Positions 48,635 through 57,698 are shown, counted from the first letter of the stretch. The stretch is 64,000 nt of DNA from Caulobacter sp. (GCA_030645575.1 JAUSMJ010000031.1:106558-170557), one strand, 5' to 3'. The notes: generated by a model from the sequence alone, not told the origin. Made by a program: numbers and translations.

Positions 48635-49834
48635 CTAGCGAGCACCCTTCACGGCCGCGACGATCTTCTCCGCGCCGTCCGACAGATCGTTGGCGGCGAT
48701 GACGTTCAGGCCGCTTTCGTTGATAATTTTCTTGCCCAGCTCGACGTTGGTGCCTTCGAGGCGGACGACCAGCGGCACCTTCAGACCGACTTCCTTGACC
48801 GCGGCCACCACGCCCTCGGCGATGATGTCACAGCGCATGATGCCGCCGAAGATGTTGACCAGGATGCCTTTGACGGCCGGGTCGGCGGTGATGATCTTGA
48901 AGGCCGCGATGACCTTTTCCTTGCTGGCGCCGCCGCCGACATCGAGGAAGTTGGCCGGCTCGGCGCCGTACAGCTTGATGATGTCCATGGTCGCCATGGC
49001 CAGGCCCGCGCCGTTGACCATGCAGCCGATTTCGCCGTCCAGGGCGATGTAGGCCAGGTCATGCTTGCTGGCCTCGATCTCCTTGGGGTCCTCCTCGGTC
49101 TCGTCGCGCAGGGCCTTGATGTCCGGGTGGCGATAGAGGGCGTTGCCGTCGAACGAGACCTTGGCGTCGAGCACCCGCAGGTGGTCGTCGGCGGTGACGA
49201 TGAGGGGGTTCACCTCCAGCATCGCCATGTCCTTGGCCAGGAACGCCGTATAGAGTTGGGTCAGCAGGGAGGCCGCTTCCTTGGCTAGGCCGCCGGTCAG
49301 GCCGAGCGCCTTGGCCAGCGCCCGCTGGTGGGTCGGCCACACGCCGGTCGCCGGGTCGATGGAGAAGCTGTGGATCTTCTCGGGGGTGGCGTGGGCGACC
49401 TCCTCGATGTCCATGCCGCCCTCGGTCGAGGCGACCACCGAGACCATGCTCGACTGCCGATCGACCAGCAGCGACAGGTAGAATTCCTTGGCGATGGCCG
49501 CGCCCTCTTCGATGTAGAGGCGGTTGACCTGCTTGCCCTTGGGGCCGGTCTGGTGCGTCACCAGCACGCGGCCGAGCATCTCCTCGGCGTTGCCGCGGAC
49601 CTCGGCGACGGACTTGACGACGCGAACGCCGCCCTTGGCGTCGGGGCCCAGCCCCTCGAACTTGCCCTTGCCGCGCCCGCCGGCGTGGATCTGGCTCTTC
49701 ACGACGAAGACGGGCGTGCCGAGCGTCTCGGCGGCCTTGGCGGCTTCATCGGGCGTAAAGGCGGCGAAGCCACGCGGAACGGGGACGCCGAATTCGGCCA
49801 GGACGGCCTTGGCCTGGTGTTCGTGAATATTCAT
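48635..49834 (-). CDS. sucC: succinate-CoA ligase, beta subunit
   Basis: A 399-residue ATP-grasp subunit: [20 protein letters not shown] start, [16 protein letters not shown] for the nucleotide site, LEVNPLIVT, and the C-terminal INIFGGIM-like [17 protein letters not shown] with [12 protein letters not shown]. It pairs with SucD. First gene of sucC-sucD. In many Caulobacterales mdh lies immediately upstream; here about 8 kb of other genes intervene. Confidence 0.97.
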   Translation of the reverse strand: MNIHEHQAKAVLAEFGVPVPRGFAAFTPDEAAKAAETLGTPVFVVKSQIHAGGRGKGKFEGLGPDAKGGVRVVKSVAEVRGNAEEMLGRVLVTHQTGPKGKQVNRLYIEEGAAIAKEFYLSLLVDRQSSMVSVVASTEGGMDIEEVAHATPEKIHSFSIDPATGVWPTHQRALAKALGLTGGLAKEAASLLTQLYTAFLAKDMAMLEVNPLIVTADDHLRVLDAKVSFDGNALYRHPDIKALRDETEEDPKEIEASKHDLAYIALDGEIGCMVNGAGLAMATMDIIKLYGAEPANFLDVGGGASKEKVIAAFKIITADPAVKGILVNIFGGIMRCDIIAEGVVAAVKEVGLKVPLVVRLEGTNVELGKKIINESGLNVIAANDLSDGAEKIVAAVKGAR

Positions 49835-49990
49835 CGCGCTCTGTGGGTCTCGCGGATGCTGGGAAAGGCCCGCGGGCGCGGGTCGCGCGGGTTATAGGCG
49901 CGGGGCCGCCGACCGCGCAACCGCTCGCGCCGCATCGCAACAATTTGTCGGCAAAGCCCGCCGGAGGGGGCCTGTTGAGCCCGGAATGGC

Positions 49991-51271
49991 TCAATCCACC
50001 CAGTCTTTTCGCAGCGACCGCGAGGCCAGGAGCAACAGCGTGGCCGCCACCAGATAGAAGGCGCCGCCGCTGTAGATGGCGTAGCGGATCGATTCCTGAC
50101 CGAACATCGGCTTGAGCAGGTCCGAGGCCCAGCCGAAGTAGTAGGTGCCCAGCGCGATCCCGACCAGGTTGTTGATCAGCAGGAACATCGCCGAGGCGGT
50201 GGCCCGCATGTGCGCCGGGGCCAGGTGCTGGACGGCCGTGATCACCGGCCCCAGCCAGGCCAGGTTCAGAGCGGTCGGCACGAGGAACAGCGGGAAGGCC
50301 ATGGCCAGCGACGGGGCGTTCAGCGACAGGAAGAAGAACGGCAGGGCGACCAGGAAACAGGCCGCCGGCACCAGGGCATAGGCGCCCTTGCCCTTGCCGC
50401 CGAACCGGTCGGCCAGCGACCCGCCCAGCCAGATGCCCGCGATGCCGCCGATGAAGGTGATGGCGCTGTAGTACAGGGCGGTCTGGGTCAGGGTCAGGCC
50501 CAGGCTGCGCTGGAAGAAGGTCGGCAGCCAGAAGGCCACGCCATAACCGCAGACCGAGGATGAGGCCGCGCCAAACGCGAGCAGCCAGAAGCTGGCCTTG
50601 CGGGTGACCAGCCGGAACACCGTCGCGACGCTGGCGGCCGCGACCGGCGCCGCCCCCGGCGTTCCGTCGAAGACCCCGCGCTGGGGGTCGCGAACGGTCA
50701 GCTTGAACAGCGGCGCGATAATCATGCCGGCCACGCCCACGGCGAGGAACGCCATCTTCCAGTCGACCTTCGCCGCGATCAGCCCGCCGGCCAGGATGCC
50801 CAGCCCCATGCCCAGCGGAATACCGAACGAGAAGGCGGCCAGCGCGCGCGCGCGCTGTTTGGGCGGGAAGTAGTCGGAAATCAGGGAATAGGCAGGGGCC
50901 ACGCCGCCGGCCTCGCCCACGCCCACGCCCATGCGCAGGGCGAACAGGCTCCAGAAGCCCGACGCCAGGCCGCAGGCGGCGGTGAAGCCGCTCCACAGGG
51001 CCAGGGCGCCGGTCATGATCCAGGTGCGGCTGTAGCGATCGGCCAGCCAGGCGATGGGAATGCCGAGGGTCGAATAGAGGGCGGCGAAGGCGATGCCGCC
51101 CATCAGCCCGACCTGCGTATCGGAAAGTCCAAGATCGACCTGGATGGAGTCTTTCAGGATGCCGAGGATCTGCCGATCGACGAAATTGAACGTGTAGACG
51201 ACGATCAGCATCGCCAGCACGTAGTAGCGATAGGCGCCGCCGGAAGCGGCTTTCGTCGACTCGTCCGTCAT
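49991..51271 (-). CDS. MFS transporter (spinster-like)
   Basis: A 426-residue, 12-helix transporter. LIVVYTFNFVDRQILGIL and GIPIAWLADRYSRTWIM are typical of the spinster/ExuT-like MFS branch. The central loop (TVRDPQRGVFDGTPGAAP) is cytosolic. Substrate is unknown. It lies 72 nt downstream of a TonB-dependent receptor on the same strand, so the two probably move the same compound across outer and inner membranes. Confidence 0.87.
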   Translation of the reverse strand: MTDESTKAASGGAYRYYVLAMLIVVYTFNFVDRQILGILKDSIQVDLGLSDTQVGLMGGIAFAALYSTLGIPIAWLADRYSRTWIMTGALALWSGFTAACGLASGFWSLFALRMGVGVGEAGGVAPAYSLISDYFPPKQRARALAAFSFGIPLGMGLGILAGGLIAAKVDWKMAFLAVGVAGMIIAPLFKLTVRDPQRGVFDGTPGAAPVAAASVATVFRLVTRKASFWLLAFGAASSSVCGYGVAFWLPTFFQRSLGLTLTQTALYYSAITFIGGIAGIWLGGSLADRFGGKGKGAYALVPAACFLVALPFFFLSLNAPSLAMAFPLFLVPTALNLAWLGPVITAVQHLAPAHMRATASAMFLLINNLVGIALGTYYFGWASDLLKPMFGQESIRYAIYSGGAFYLVAATLLLLASRSLRKDWVD

Positions 51272-51343
51272 GGCTGATCCCTAGCCGGTAAAGAAGACGG
51301 CGGCGACCCATGTGGATCGCCGCCGCTCGGGGAGGGACGGAGG

Positions 51344-53527
51344 CTAGAACCTGGCGTCGAACGTCAGGGTCACGGTCCTGGGCGGGCCGTAGTAGCCGAT
51401 GATCGAATTGCCGAACAAAGCGCCCGGGAAGTTGTAGCCGCCGACGCGGTACGCCTCGTCGCCGAGGTTCTTGCCGTGCAGGCCGACCTTGTACTGGCCC
51501 TCGGCCGACGACCAGACCAGGCTGGCGTCGTAGAGCCAGTAGGCCGACTGGTCGAGGACCGGGTTGGCGACCTCGAACATCTGCGAATCGCCGCGGTAGG
51601 AGGCGGTCGGGGTGAAGGTCAGCGTGCCGCGGTCGCCCAGGTCATGGACATAGGTGAACCCGCCCGAGCCGCTCCAGTCCGGCGTGTTCTGGAAGTCGCG
51701 GGCGTTCGAAACATCGACGAAGCCGGTGCCCGGGATGAAGGCGACGTAGGTGTCGAACGAGGCGTCGATGTAGCTGAGCATCAGGTTGGCCGTGAAGCCG
51801 TCGAACAGCCGCGCCGCGCCTTCGAATTCCCAGCCTTTGATGGAGCTGGACCCGACGTTATCGACCACGCTCGCCACCGACAGGCCCGAGGGATACTGGG
51901 TGGTGATCTGCTGGTCTTCGTAGCTCGAGTCGAAGATCGCCGTGGCGAAGGTCATCCGGTTGCCGAACAGCGAGCCCTTGAGGCCCAGTTCGGTGGTCGA
52001 GACGAACTCCGGATCATAGCCATCCACCGTGCCCGGATAGGACACGAAGTCGCCGCGCATGTCGAAGCCGCCGGACTTGAAGCCCTTGCCCCACGAGGCG
52101 TAGGCGGTCAGGTCGGGGGTCAGCTTGTAGGAGGCGCTGATCCGCGGCGTGAACTCCTTCCAGTCCAGTTCCTTGCCGGCGTAGAGGGCCGGGTTGGTGC
52201 GCAGCAGCCCGGGGACCGCGGCGGTGTTGCCAAACAGCGGGCTGCGGATGCCGGTGAAGTTCTGGCGATAGACGGAGCCGTCCTTGACGTCGCGCGTCAG
52301 GCGGCCGCCGACCGACACCGAGAACTGGTCGGTGAAGTCGTAGCTGAAGTCGGCGAAGGCCGCGTAGCTGCGGGTGTTGACCTCGCCGGCCGTGGCGATG
52401 GTCAGGTTGGCCAGGCCCAGCACCGTGTCGAACGCGCCCGAGGCGGTGGCGTTGAGGTAGAACAGGCCGGCCACGCCGTTCCACTTCTCGCCTTCCAGCA
52501 GCAGCTGGAATTCCTGGGTGAACTGGTGGTCGCGATAGCGGGCCGGGATGTCCAGGGTCGGCGACGCGGTGTTGTCGAAATCGATGACCCCGTCGGTTTC
52601 GCCGGCGCGGTAGGCGGAGATCGACTTGAGCGTCACGCTGTCGCTGATGTTCCACTCGCCGAGGAACGACACGCCGCGGCTTTCGACCGAGTTGTTGTCG
52701 CCCGCGCCGGCGAAGGTGTCGTAGACGTTGGACGGGCTGGGGGCCAGTTCGCGGTGGCCGTGACGCGGGTTCGAGTCGTCGCGCACGAAGTCGGCCGAGA
52801 AGCGGAAGAACAGGGAATCGGTGGGCTGGAACTCGATGCTGCCGCGCGCCGCCAGCACGTCCTTGTTGTAGTGTTCGGCGCCGGTGAGCTTGTTCGAGCC
52901 GTAGCCGTCGCGATCATACTTGGCGACGGCGCCGCTGACCGAGACCATGTCGGTCAGCGGCATTTCACCGCTGACGATGAGGTCGCGCTGGCCGTACGAG
53001 CCGAGCGACCCGCGCACCTTCAGTTCAGGTTCGCCGCCGATGTGGCTGGTGACGTATTTGATCGCGCCGCCGATGGTGTTGCGGCCGTAGAGCGTACCCT
53101 GCGGGCCGCGCAGAACCTCGATCCGGCTGACGTCGAAGATGTCCAGCACCGCGCCCTGCGGACGGGCGATGTAGACGTCGTCCACATACAGGCCCACGCC
53201 CGGGTCGAAGCCCCACAGGGGATCCTGCTGGCCGACGCCGCGGATGAACGAGATCAGGGTCGAGTTGGAGCCGCGGGCCACCTGCAGGGTCAGGCTGGGG
53301 ACGGTGCGCTGCAGGTCGGTGATGTCGGCCGCGCCGCTGGTCTCGAGCTTTTCGCCGCTGAAGGCGGACACGGCGACGGGAACGTCCTTGAGCGCCTCCT
53401 CGCGGCGGCGGGCGGTGACGACCACCTCATCGACCTGGGTGTCGGTCGCTTCCTGGGCGACGGCGGCGCCAGTGACCGCGCTCCAGGCCGCTCCGGCCAG
53501 CAGCATGCTCTTCCACATGGACTTCAT
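51344..53527 (-). CDS. TonB-dependent outer-membrane receptor
   Basis: A 727-residue receptor. Signal peptide (MLLAGAAWSAVTGAAVAQ), a TonB-box-like DEVVVTARRREEALKDVPV, the plug domain (TSGAADITDLQRTVPSLTL, GGAIKYVTSHIGGEP), then a 22-strand barrel ending in the aromatic RTVTLTFDARF. Caulobacteria use many such receptors for sugars, lignin-type aromatics or metal chelates; the ligand is not evident. It is followed by an MFS gene and preceded by a TetR gene, both on the same strand. Confidence 0.93.
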   Translation of the reverse strand: MKSMWKSMLLAGAAWSAVTGAAVAQEATDTQVDEVVVTARRREEALKDVPVAVSAFSGEKLETSGAADITDLQRTVPSLTLQVARGSNSTLISFIRGVGQQDPLWGFDPGVGLYVDDVYIARPQGAVLDIFDVSRIEVLRGPQGTLYGRNTIGGAIKYVTSHIGGEPELKVRGSLGSYGQRDLIVSGEMPLTDMVSVSGAVAKYDRDGYGSNKLTGAEHYNKDVLAARGSIEFQPTDSLFFRFSADFVRDDSNPRHGHRELAPSPSNVYDTFAGAGDNNSVESRGVSFLGEWNISDSVTLKSISAYRAGETDGVIDFDNTASPTLDIPARYRDHQFTQEFQLLLEGEKWNGVAGLFYLNATASGAFDTVLGLANLTIATAGEVNTRSYAAFADFSYDFTDQFSVSVGGRLTRDVKDGSVYRQNFTGIRSPLFGNTAAVPGLLRTNPALYAGKELDWKEFTPRISASYKLTPDLTAYASWGKGFKSGGFDMRGDFVSYPGTVDGYDPEFVSTTELGLKGSLFGNRMTFATAIFDSSYEDQQITTQYPSGLSVASVVDNVGSSSIKGWEFEGAARLFDGFTANLMLSYIDASFDTYVAFIPGTGFVDVSNARDFQNTPDWSGSGGFTYVHDLGDRGTLTFTPTASYRGDSQMFEVANPVLDQSAYWLYDASLVWSSAEGQYKVGLHGKNLGDEAYRVGGYNFPGALFGNSIIGYYGPPRTVTLTFDARF

Positions 53528-53607
53528 CAGATTTGCCCTCCCATTTGGCGTCGCCCCCGACCGAAATCGTCAGGCCGGTCCGTTGGCGGACGCTGTTGAT
53601 TGTTAAA

Positions 53608-53700
53608 TTCACCAGGACGCGAATTGAGGGGACTGTCTGTCAGGACCGGCGCGCGCGGAAGGGCCCGCGCACCCGGGCGCCACAGTTTTTCACCAGGTGA
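53608..53700. promoter_or_regulatory. candidate repressor sites upstream of the TonB receptor
   Basis: TTCACCAGG occurs twice, 81 bp apart (53608-53616 and 53689-53697), and the second copy is part of the perfect palindrome TCACCAGGTGA (53690-53700). They lie between the end of the TetR gene and the receptor start. TetR-type control is a guess from position. Confidence 0.35.
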
Positions 53701-53731
53701 TGAATTGGCGCCACACGGACGCCGCGGACCG

Positions 53732-54427
53732 TCAGCTGACCCGTTTGCGGACAACCGCCTCGAAGCCCGCGGCGCAATAGGCGTAGAGCCGTCGGCGCGC
53801 GGCCTCCAGGTCGCTGGACTGGCACAGGCCGTCGGACAGCTGGTCGATGCGGCCGGTCTCGGCCACCGTCAGCATCATCGAGCCGGTGAGGAACTGGTAG
53901 CACCAGTAGAGATCGACCAGCTCCGCGTCGGGCAGCGCCCGGCCGAGAGTCTCGACCAGCTGGCGGACCACGGGATCGAAGAAGCGATGCATCACCTCGC
54001 CGCCCCAGGCCGGGGTGATGTTGATCTGGGCGACCAGGTTGAGCCAGTTTTTCCAGCCCGGCCCGCCGTTGAGCGCCCGCTCGGTGAGCGGATCGACGAA
54101 GGCGGCGATGACGCCCTCGGCGGTCATCGATCCCGGATGGGCCGCCTCGTAAGCCGTCATGGCCGCGGCGCGGTCACGGTTGATGACCTCGGCGCGGCGC
54201 AGCAGCACGGCGTCGAACAGCTCGCGCTTGGCCCCGAAATAGTAGTGGATCAGGGCCGTATCGACCCCCGCCTCGGTGGCCACCTGGCGGGTCGTGACGC
54301 CATAGAAACCGTGTCGGGCGAACAGCGCCTCGGCCACATCGAGGATCACCTCCTTGAGGTCGATGCCGCTGGCCTTGGACGGGCGACCCCGGCCGATATT
54401 GCGGACGCGCGGCTTGGCGGAGGTCAT
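53732..54427 (-). CDS. TetR family transcriptional regulator
   Basis: A 231-residue regulator with a TetR DNA-binding domain (LKEVILDVAEALFARHGFYG, VTTRQVATEAGVDTALIHYY). Its N-terminus (RNIGRGRPSKASG) is basic. The C-terminal domain resembles the CerR/YcdC-like group. It is upstream of, and co-directional with, the TonB receptor and MFS genes and probably controls them or its own synthesis. The ATG at 54427 has a weak ribosome site. Confidence 0.88.
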   Translation of the reverse strand: MTSAKPRVRNIGRGRPSKASGIDLKEVILDVAEALFARHGFYGVTTRQVATEAGVDTALIHYYFGAKRELFDAVLLRRAEVINRDRAAAMTAYEAAHPGSMTAEGVIAAFVDPLTERALNGGPGWKNWLNLVAQINITPAWGGEVMHRFFDPVVRQLVETLGRALPDAELVDLYWCYQFLTGSMMLTVAETGRIDQLSDGLCQSSDLEAARRRLYAYCAAGFEAVVRKRVS

Positions 54428-54507
54428 CGGGGGCGGGATCCGGACGGGCTCGGCGAGGTGAGAGCGTCCTGCGATACGCCGCGCGCTCGCCCGCTGGCAA
54501 GGCCGGT

Positions 54508-55035
54508 TCAGCCCATGAACAGGTCCCACATCAGCCGGCCCGGCAGGAAGGTGAAGGCCCCCGCCACGATCGACGCGCCCCAGAACAGGCTGGTCATGGC
54601 GCGCCTGTGGCTCATCACGTCGTGCTTGCGGGCGGCCCGGATGGCGAACGGCAGGATGATCAGGGTCCAGCCGCTGAGCAGATGAATCGGCGACCAGTGG
54701 TCGCCGTTCAGGCCGACGATGAACAGCGAGGACGCCGCCGCCGCGCCCATCAGCAGCACCCAGGTCCAGCCCAGCGCGCGGTGCGGGCCATTGCCCTTGC
54801 GCAGGCTCAGGATCGTCGCCCCGAGGCCGACGCCGGCGACCGCCGCCAGGATGTGGATCTTGATCACCGCCGGCTGGGCCATGAACAGCGCCACGTCGGG
54901 ACCGTGCGGCGTGGCGTGGGCGACTATGCCCAGGATCTGTGGTCCGAACAGGACGATGGTGGTCACGGCGGCGGCGGCGGCCAGCAGGGTTCCGGCGGCG
55001 CGGCTGGCGGGCAGGGTTCTGGCGAACAGGCTCAT
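54508..55035 (-). CDS. DUF2306 family membrane protein
   Basis: A 175-residue protein with about four helices. HRALGWTWVLLMGAAAASS, SPIHLLSGWTLIILPFAI and HRRAMTSLFWGASIVAGAFT carry the spaced His/Arg pattern of DUF2306, with a PGRLMWDLFMG end. Function is unknown. It is divergent from the LytTR gene with 119 bp between starts and may be its target or partner. Confidence 0.82.
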   Translation of the reverse strand: MSLFARTLPASRAAGTLLAAAAAVTTIVLFGPQILGIVAHATPHGPDVALFMAQPAVIKIHILAAVAGVGLGATILSLRKGNGPHRALGWTWVLLMGAAAASSLFIVGLNGDHWSPIHLLSGWTLIILPFAIRAARKHDVMSHRRAMTSLFWGASIVAGAFTFLPGRLMWDLFMG

Positions 55036-55154
55036 GGACGGGCTCCGGCGGGGCGATTGACAGACGGGCGGCGGCGGTCTTGATCCGGTCGGGTGATCGA
55101 AGTCCGCCGCGCCCGGCGGGCTGGCGATGACGACGGCTTAGGCGGGGCGGCCGG

Positions 55155-55976
55155 ATGGCGCAGTCGGACATGCGTGGAGAGCAGGCCGCCGTTCGCGAAC
55201 GGACGGGCGGCGCCGTTCGCGCTTCGTGGATCGCCGCGCTGCTGGCCAACCGCCACGCGCGCGGGCTGGGGCTGGCCGCCCTGGCCGGCGTGTTCCTGGC
55301 CCTGGTCGGGGCGTTCGGCACCGACGACGCGCCGGTGGTGCTGCGCTTCGTCTACTGGGTCACGGTCATGCTGGCCGGCGCGCTGGGCGGACTGCTGGTG
55401 TCCATTCTGGTCGATCGCGGCGGCTGGTTCGACGATCGCCCGGTCGTGCAGGGCGTGCTGATCGCCGTCGCCCTGACCGTGCCGCTGACCCTGGTCATCT
55501 GGGCGATCACCACGGCCCTGTTCGGCCGGGCCCAGCCGCACCTGACCGACCTGCGCTACTACGCCGGCCCCGTGTTCATCATCACCTCGGCCATGACGGC
55601 GCTCAACTACCTGGCCCAGAAGGCGCCGGCCGAGACCCACGCCGCGCCCGCCGGCGCCGCGCCGCCGCGGTTCCTCGAGCGCCTGCCGGCGAAGCTGCGC
55701 GGCGCGGAGATCTTCGCGGTCGAGGCCGAGGACCACTATCTGCGCCTGCACACCAGCAAGGGGCGGGACCTGATCCTGATGCGGCTGTCCGACGCCGTCG
55801 CCGAGCTCGAAGGGCTGGAGGGCGCGCGGGTGCACCGCTCCTGGTGGGTGGCCAGGGCGGCGGTGGCCGAGGCCCGGCGCGGCGACGGCCGCGCGACCCT
55901 GACCCTGACGGACGGCGCGCAGGTCCCGGTCAGCCGGGCCTATGCCAAGGCGCTCCGGGCCAGCGGGTGGATTTAG
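55155..55976 (+). CDS. membrane-anchored LytTR DNA-binding regulator
   Basis: A 273-residue protein: about four membrane helices (for example GLGLAALAGVFLALVGAFG, VYWVTVMLAGALGGLLVSIL, VLIAVALTVPLTLVIWAITT, YYAGPVFIITSAMTALNYLA), an Ala/Pro linker, and a C-terminal LytTR domain (GAEIFAVEAEDHYLRLHTSK ... RVHRSWWVARAAV ... VPVSRAYAKALR). There is no kinase or receiver domain. Such proteins probably sense a membrane signal directly. The divergent DUF2306 gene is the obvious candidate target. A second ATG five codons in is also possible. Confidence 0.88.
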   Translation: MAQSDMRGEQAAVRERTGGAVRASWIAALLANRHARGLGLAALAGVFLALVGAFGTDDAPVVLRFVYWVTVMLAGALGGLLVSILVDRGGWFDDRPVVQGVLIAVALTVPLTLVIWAITTALFGRAQPHLTDLRYYAGPVFIITSAMTALNYLAQKAPAETHAAPAGAAPPRFLERLPAKLRGAEIFAVEAEDHYLRLHTSKGRDLILMRLSDAVAELEGLEGARVHRSWWVARAAVAEARRGDGRATLTLTDGAQVPVSRAYAKALRASGWI

Positions 55977-55979
55977 GAT

Positions 55980-56089
55980 CCTCCCCCATCGGGGGAGGTG
56001 GCGCTGCGCAGCAGCGACGGAGGGGGTCCGCTCAGATCCCGGGCGACCCCCTCAGTCCGCTTCGCGGACAGCTCCCCCGAGGGGGGAGC
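55980..56089. repeat. interspersed repeat, family F, copy 3
   Basis: Bounded by CCTCCCCC-ATC-GGGGGAGG (55980-55998) and GCTCCCCC-GA-GGGGGGAGC (56071-56089). The interior has GCGCTGCGCAGCAGCGACGG and CCGCTTCGCGGA, both palindromic. It lies between convergent genes and could end transcription from both. Confidence 0.8.
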
Positions 56090-56096
56090 ATCCAGA

Positions 56097-56531
56097 TCAC
56101 CGCAGCCGGATCGCCTGGGCGTTGCCGCCGGGCCTGACCTCGAAGACGGCGCGGCGCCAGGGCGGCGGGCCGAACGGGGCGCGGGCGTTGTTGGAAAAGC
56201 CATAGGGCTCCAGCGGCATGCCCAGCGGGTTGAAGTTCATCCGGCCGTTGGCGTCGCGGTCGTGGAACGCCTTCACCGCGTAGGGGCCCGGCGCCAGGCC
56301 CGCCAGGGTCACGGCGAAATCCCCGCCGGCGGCCGGCATCGTCAGGGTCCGCACGGGCCCGGTGTTGGCGTCATAGGCCGCCTTGCTGTCGAACAGCGCC
56401 ACCAGCACCACGCCTTCGCGCCGGCTGATCCCGTCGAAGAACATCGTCAGGGAGCCGTCCTCGTCCCGGGCGCCGGCAGCGACCGGGGAAAGCGCCAGAA
56501 GCGCCGCCAGCAGCAGGCCGGCCCGGATCAC
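56097..56531 (-). CDS. DUF2141 domain-containing exported protein
   Basis: A 144-residue protein with a short signal peptide (IRAGLLLAALLALSPVAAGA) and the DUF2141 beta-sandwich: VVLVALFDSKAAYDANTGPV, LAPGPYAVKAFHDRDANGRM and MPLEPYGFSNNARAPFGPP, the last two highly characteristic. Function is unknown. The GTG start at 56531 overlaps the stop of the acetyltransferase gene by 4 nt (GTGA); the frame is open upstream but inside that gene. Confidence 0.85.
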   Translation of the reverse strand: MIRAGLLLAALLALSPVAAGARDEDGSLTMFFDGISRREGVVLVALFDSKAAYDANTGPVRTLTMPAAGGDFAVTLAGLAPGPYAVKAFHDRDANGRMNFNPLGMPLEPYGFSNNARAPFGPPPWRRAVFEVRPGGNAQAIRLR

Positions 56532-57076
56532 CGGACCGCCCGCCGGGCCAGCCACTGCTCGCGGCTCTGTCCCCAGATGTCGATCGGCAGTTCGTGGAAC
56601 GGCGGCGGCATGTGGCCCTCGCCCCGGTTGGTCGAGCCCAGCCGCCGCGCGACCTTCTGGGAAGCGACGTTGCCCGGATCGATGCAGTGGATGACGTCGG
56701 TCCAGCCCAGCGTGTCGAACGCCCAGTCGATGGCCGCCGTCGCCGCCTCCACCGCATAACCCTTGCCCCAGGCGCGCGGGTGCAGGCCCCAGCCGACCTC
56801 CGTGCCCGGCCATTCCTCCGGCTGCCAGGGGCCGATCCGGCCGACCCAGTCGCCGCTCGACTTCTCGATCACCGAGAACATGGCGAAGCCCTTGATCGCC
56901 CAGGACCCGGCCATGCTGGCCAGCCCGCGCCAGCTCTGGGCCCGGCCCTGCCGCCCGCCGATGAAACGCGAGGCCTCCTCGTCGGCCATCATCTCGGCCC
57001 AGCCGTCGAGGTCCTCCTGGCCGGTCGGGCGCAGGATCAGGCGGGCGGTCTCAAGCGTGGGGCCGGGAGCGATCAT
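56528..57076 (-). CDS. GNAT family N-acetyltransferase (RimJ/RimL-like)
   Basis: A 182-residue acetyltransferase. TLETARLILRPTGQEDLDGW is the usual RimJ-type start, GRIGPWQPEEWPGTEVGWGL and HPRAWGKGYAVEAATAAIDW contain the acetyl-CoA pyrophosphate loop (RAWGKGYA), and IDPGNVASQKVARRLG is the C-terminal signature. Substrate is unknown. It is translationally coupled to the DUF2141 gene. Confidence 0.9.
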   Translation of the reverse strand: MIAPGPTLETARLILRPTGQEDLDGWAEMMADEEASRFIGGRQGRAQSWRGLASMAGSWAIKGFAMFSVIEKSSGDWVGRIGPWQPEEWPGTEVGWGLHPRAWGKGYAVEAATAAIDWAFDTLGWTDVIHCIDPGNVASQKVARRLGSTNRGEGHMPPPFHELPIDIWGQSREQWLARRAVR

Positions 57077-57160
57077 GCGCCGAATCTAGCGCAGGTTCGC
57101 GCGATTGGGCGCCGGGTTCGTGAGGCGGGGGAAACCATCGCTCGGGACTCGCCGGCCAGG

Positions 57161-57238
57161 GAATTCGGTGACAGTTTACGAATTGCGGACGGGCCGCCGG
57201 CCAGGGGCGCTGGCAATTCGTAAACTGTCACCGAATTC
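57161..57238. repeat. perfect 26-bp inverted repeat (family G)
   Basis: The arm at 57161-57186, starting GAATTCGGTGACAGTTTACG, and its exact complement at 57213-57238 are separated by 26 bp of GC-rich sequence. Both arms are notably more A/T-rich than their surroundings. No transposase is adjacent. It could be a long REP-like palindrome or a small non-autonomous element. Confidence 0.85.
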
Positions 57239-57660
57239 AACGGTCGGCGCGCGGGTTCGCGATCTCCACTGTGACCAGCGAGGTGGGGAGGTGGTGCGGC
57301 GCGCTCCGGTCTCGCCCGGATGTCTGTTTGGTAGGCTTGCGAGAGGTGGAAAGACCGTCACGCGCCGCGAAATCCGTTTTCCGAGAGCTCCGGCAGGCAG
57401 CCGTTTGAAGGCTTAGCCGGTATCGACCCTCGACGGGCGGGAGCCTGGCAGGGCTTCCCCGGACCGCGACGGTAACCCCCCGTCGCCTGTCCCCGTTCGA
57501 ACCTCATCCCCGCCGCCGCAAGGTCGCTGGCCATGCGCCCTCCCCATGCGGCGGGGATGGCTTGAGTATGGGGGCGGCCCGAGGGGGTGATGGACGGATT
57601 ATTTCGCGCGGTCGGATATCCGCGACGGAGTTGTGGGATTTCAGAGGGTTGGACGCGGGG
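57239..57660. other. gene-free stretch with several strong hairpins, possible structured RNA
   Basis: The 57077-57698 interval has no convincing gene. Besides the repeats at both ends it holds GCGACGG-TAACCCC-CCGTCGC (57466-57486), an imperfect GGGAGCC/GGGCTTCCC stem near 57430-57460, and a perfect 12-bp inverted repeat CATCCCCGCCGC/GCGGCGGGGATG (57505-57516 and 57548-57559) with a 31-nt loop. On the minus strand the sequence beside the long stem, GGTTCGAACGGGGA, recalls tmRNA 5' ends, but no tag sequence is found. The class is unknown. Confidence 0.3.
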
Positions 57661-57664
57661 AACA

Positions 57665-57690
57665 GGGACATGCACTTCAGTGCGTGTCCC
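57665..57690. repeat. single family A hairpin after mdh
   Basis: GGGACATGCACT-TC-AGTGCGTGTCCC, a 12-bp stem with one wobble pair, 8 nt after the mdh stop. It is nearly identical to both hairpins at 63620. It probably also works as the mdh terminator, though no T-run follows. Confidence 0.8.
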
Positions 57691-57698
57691 CGCGCCCG

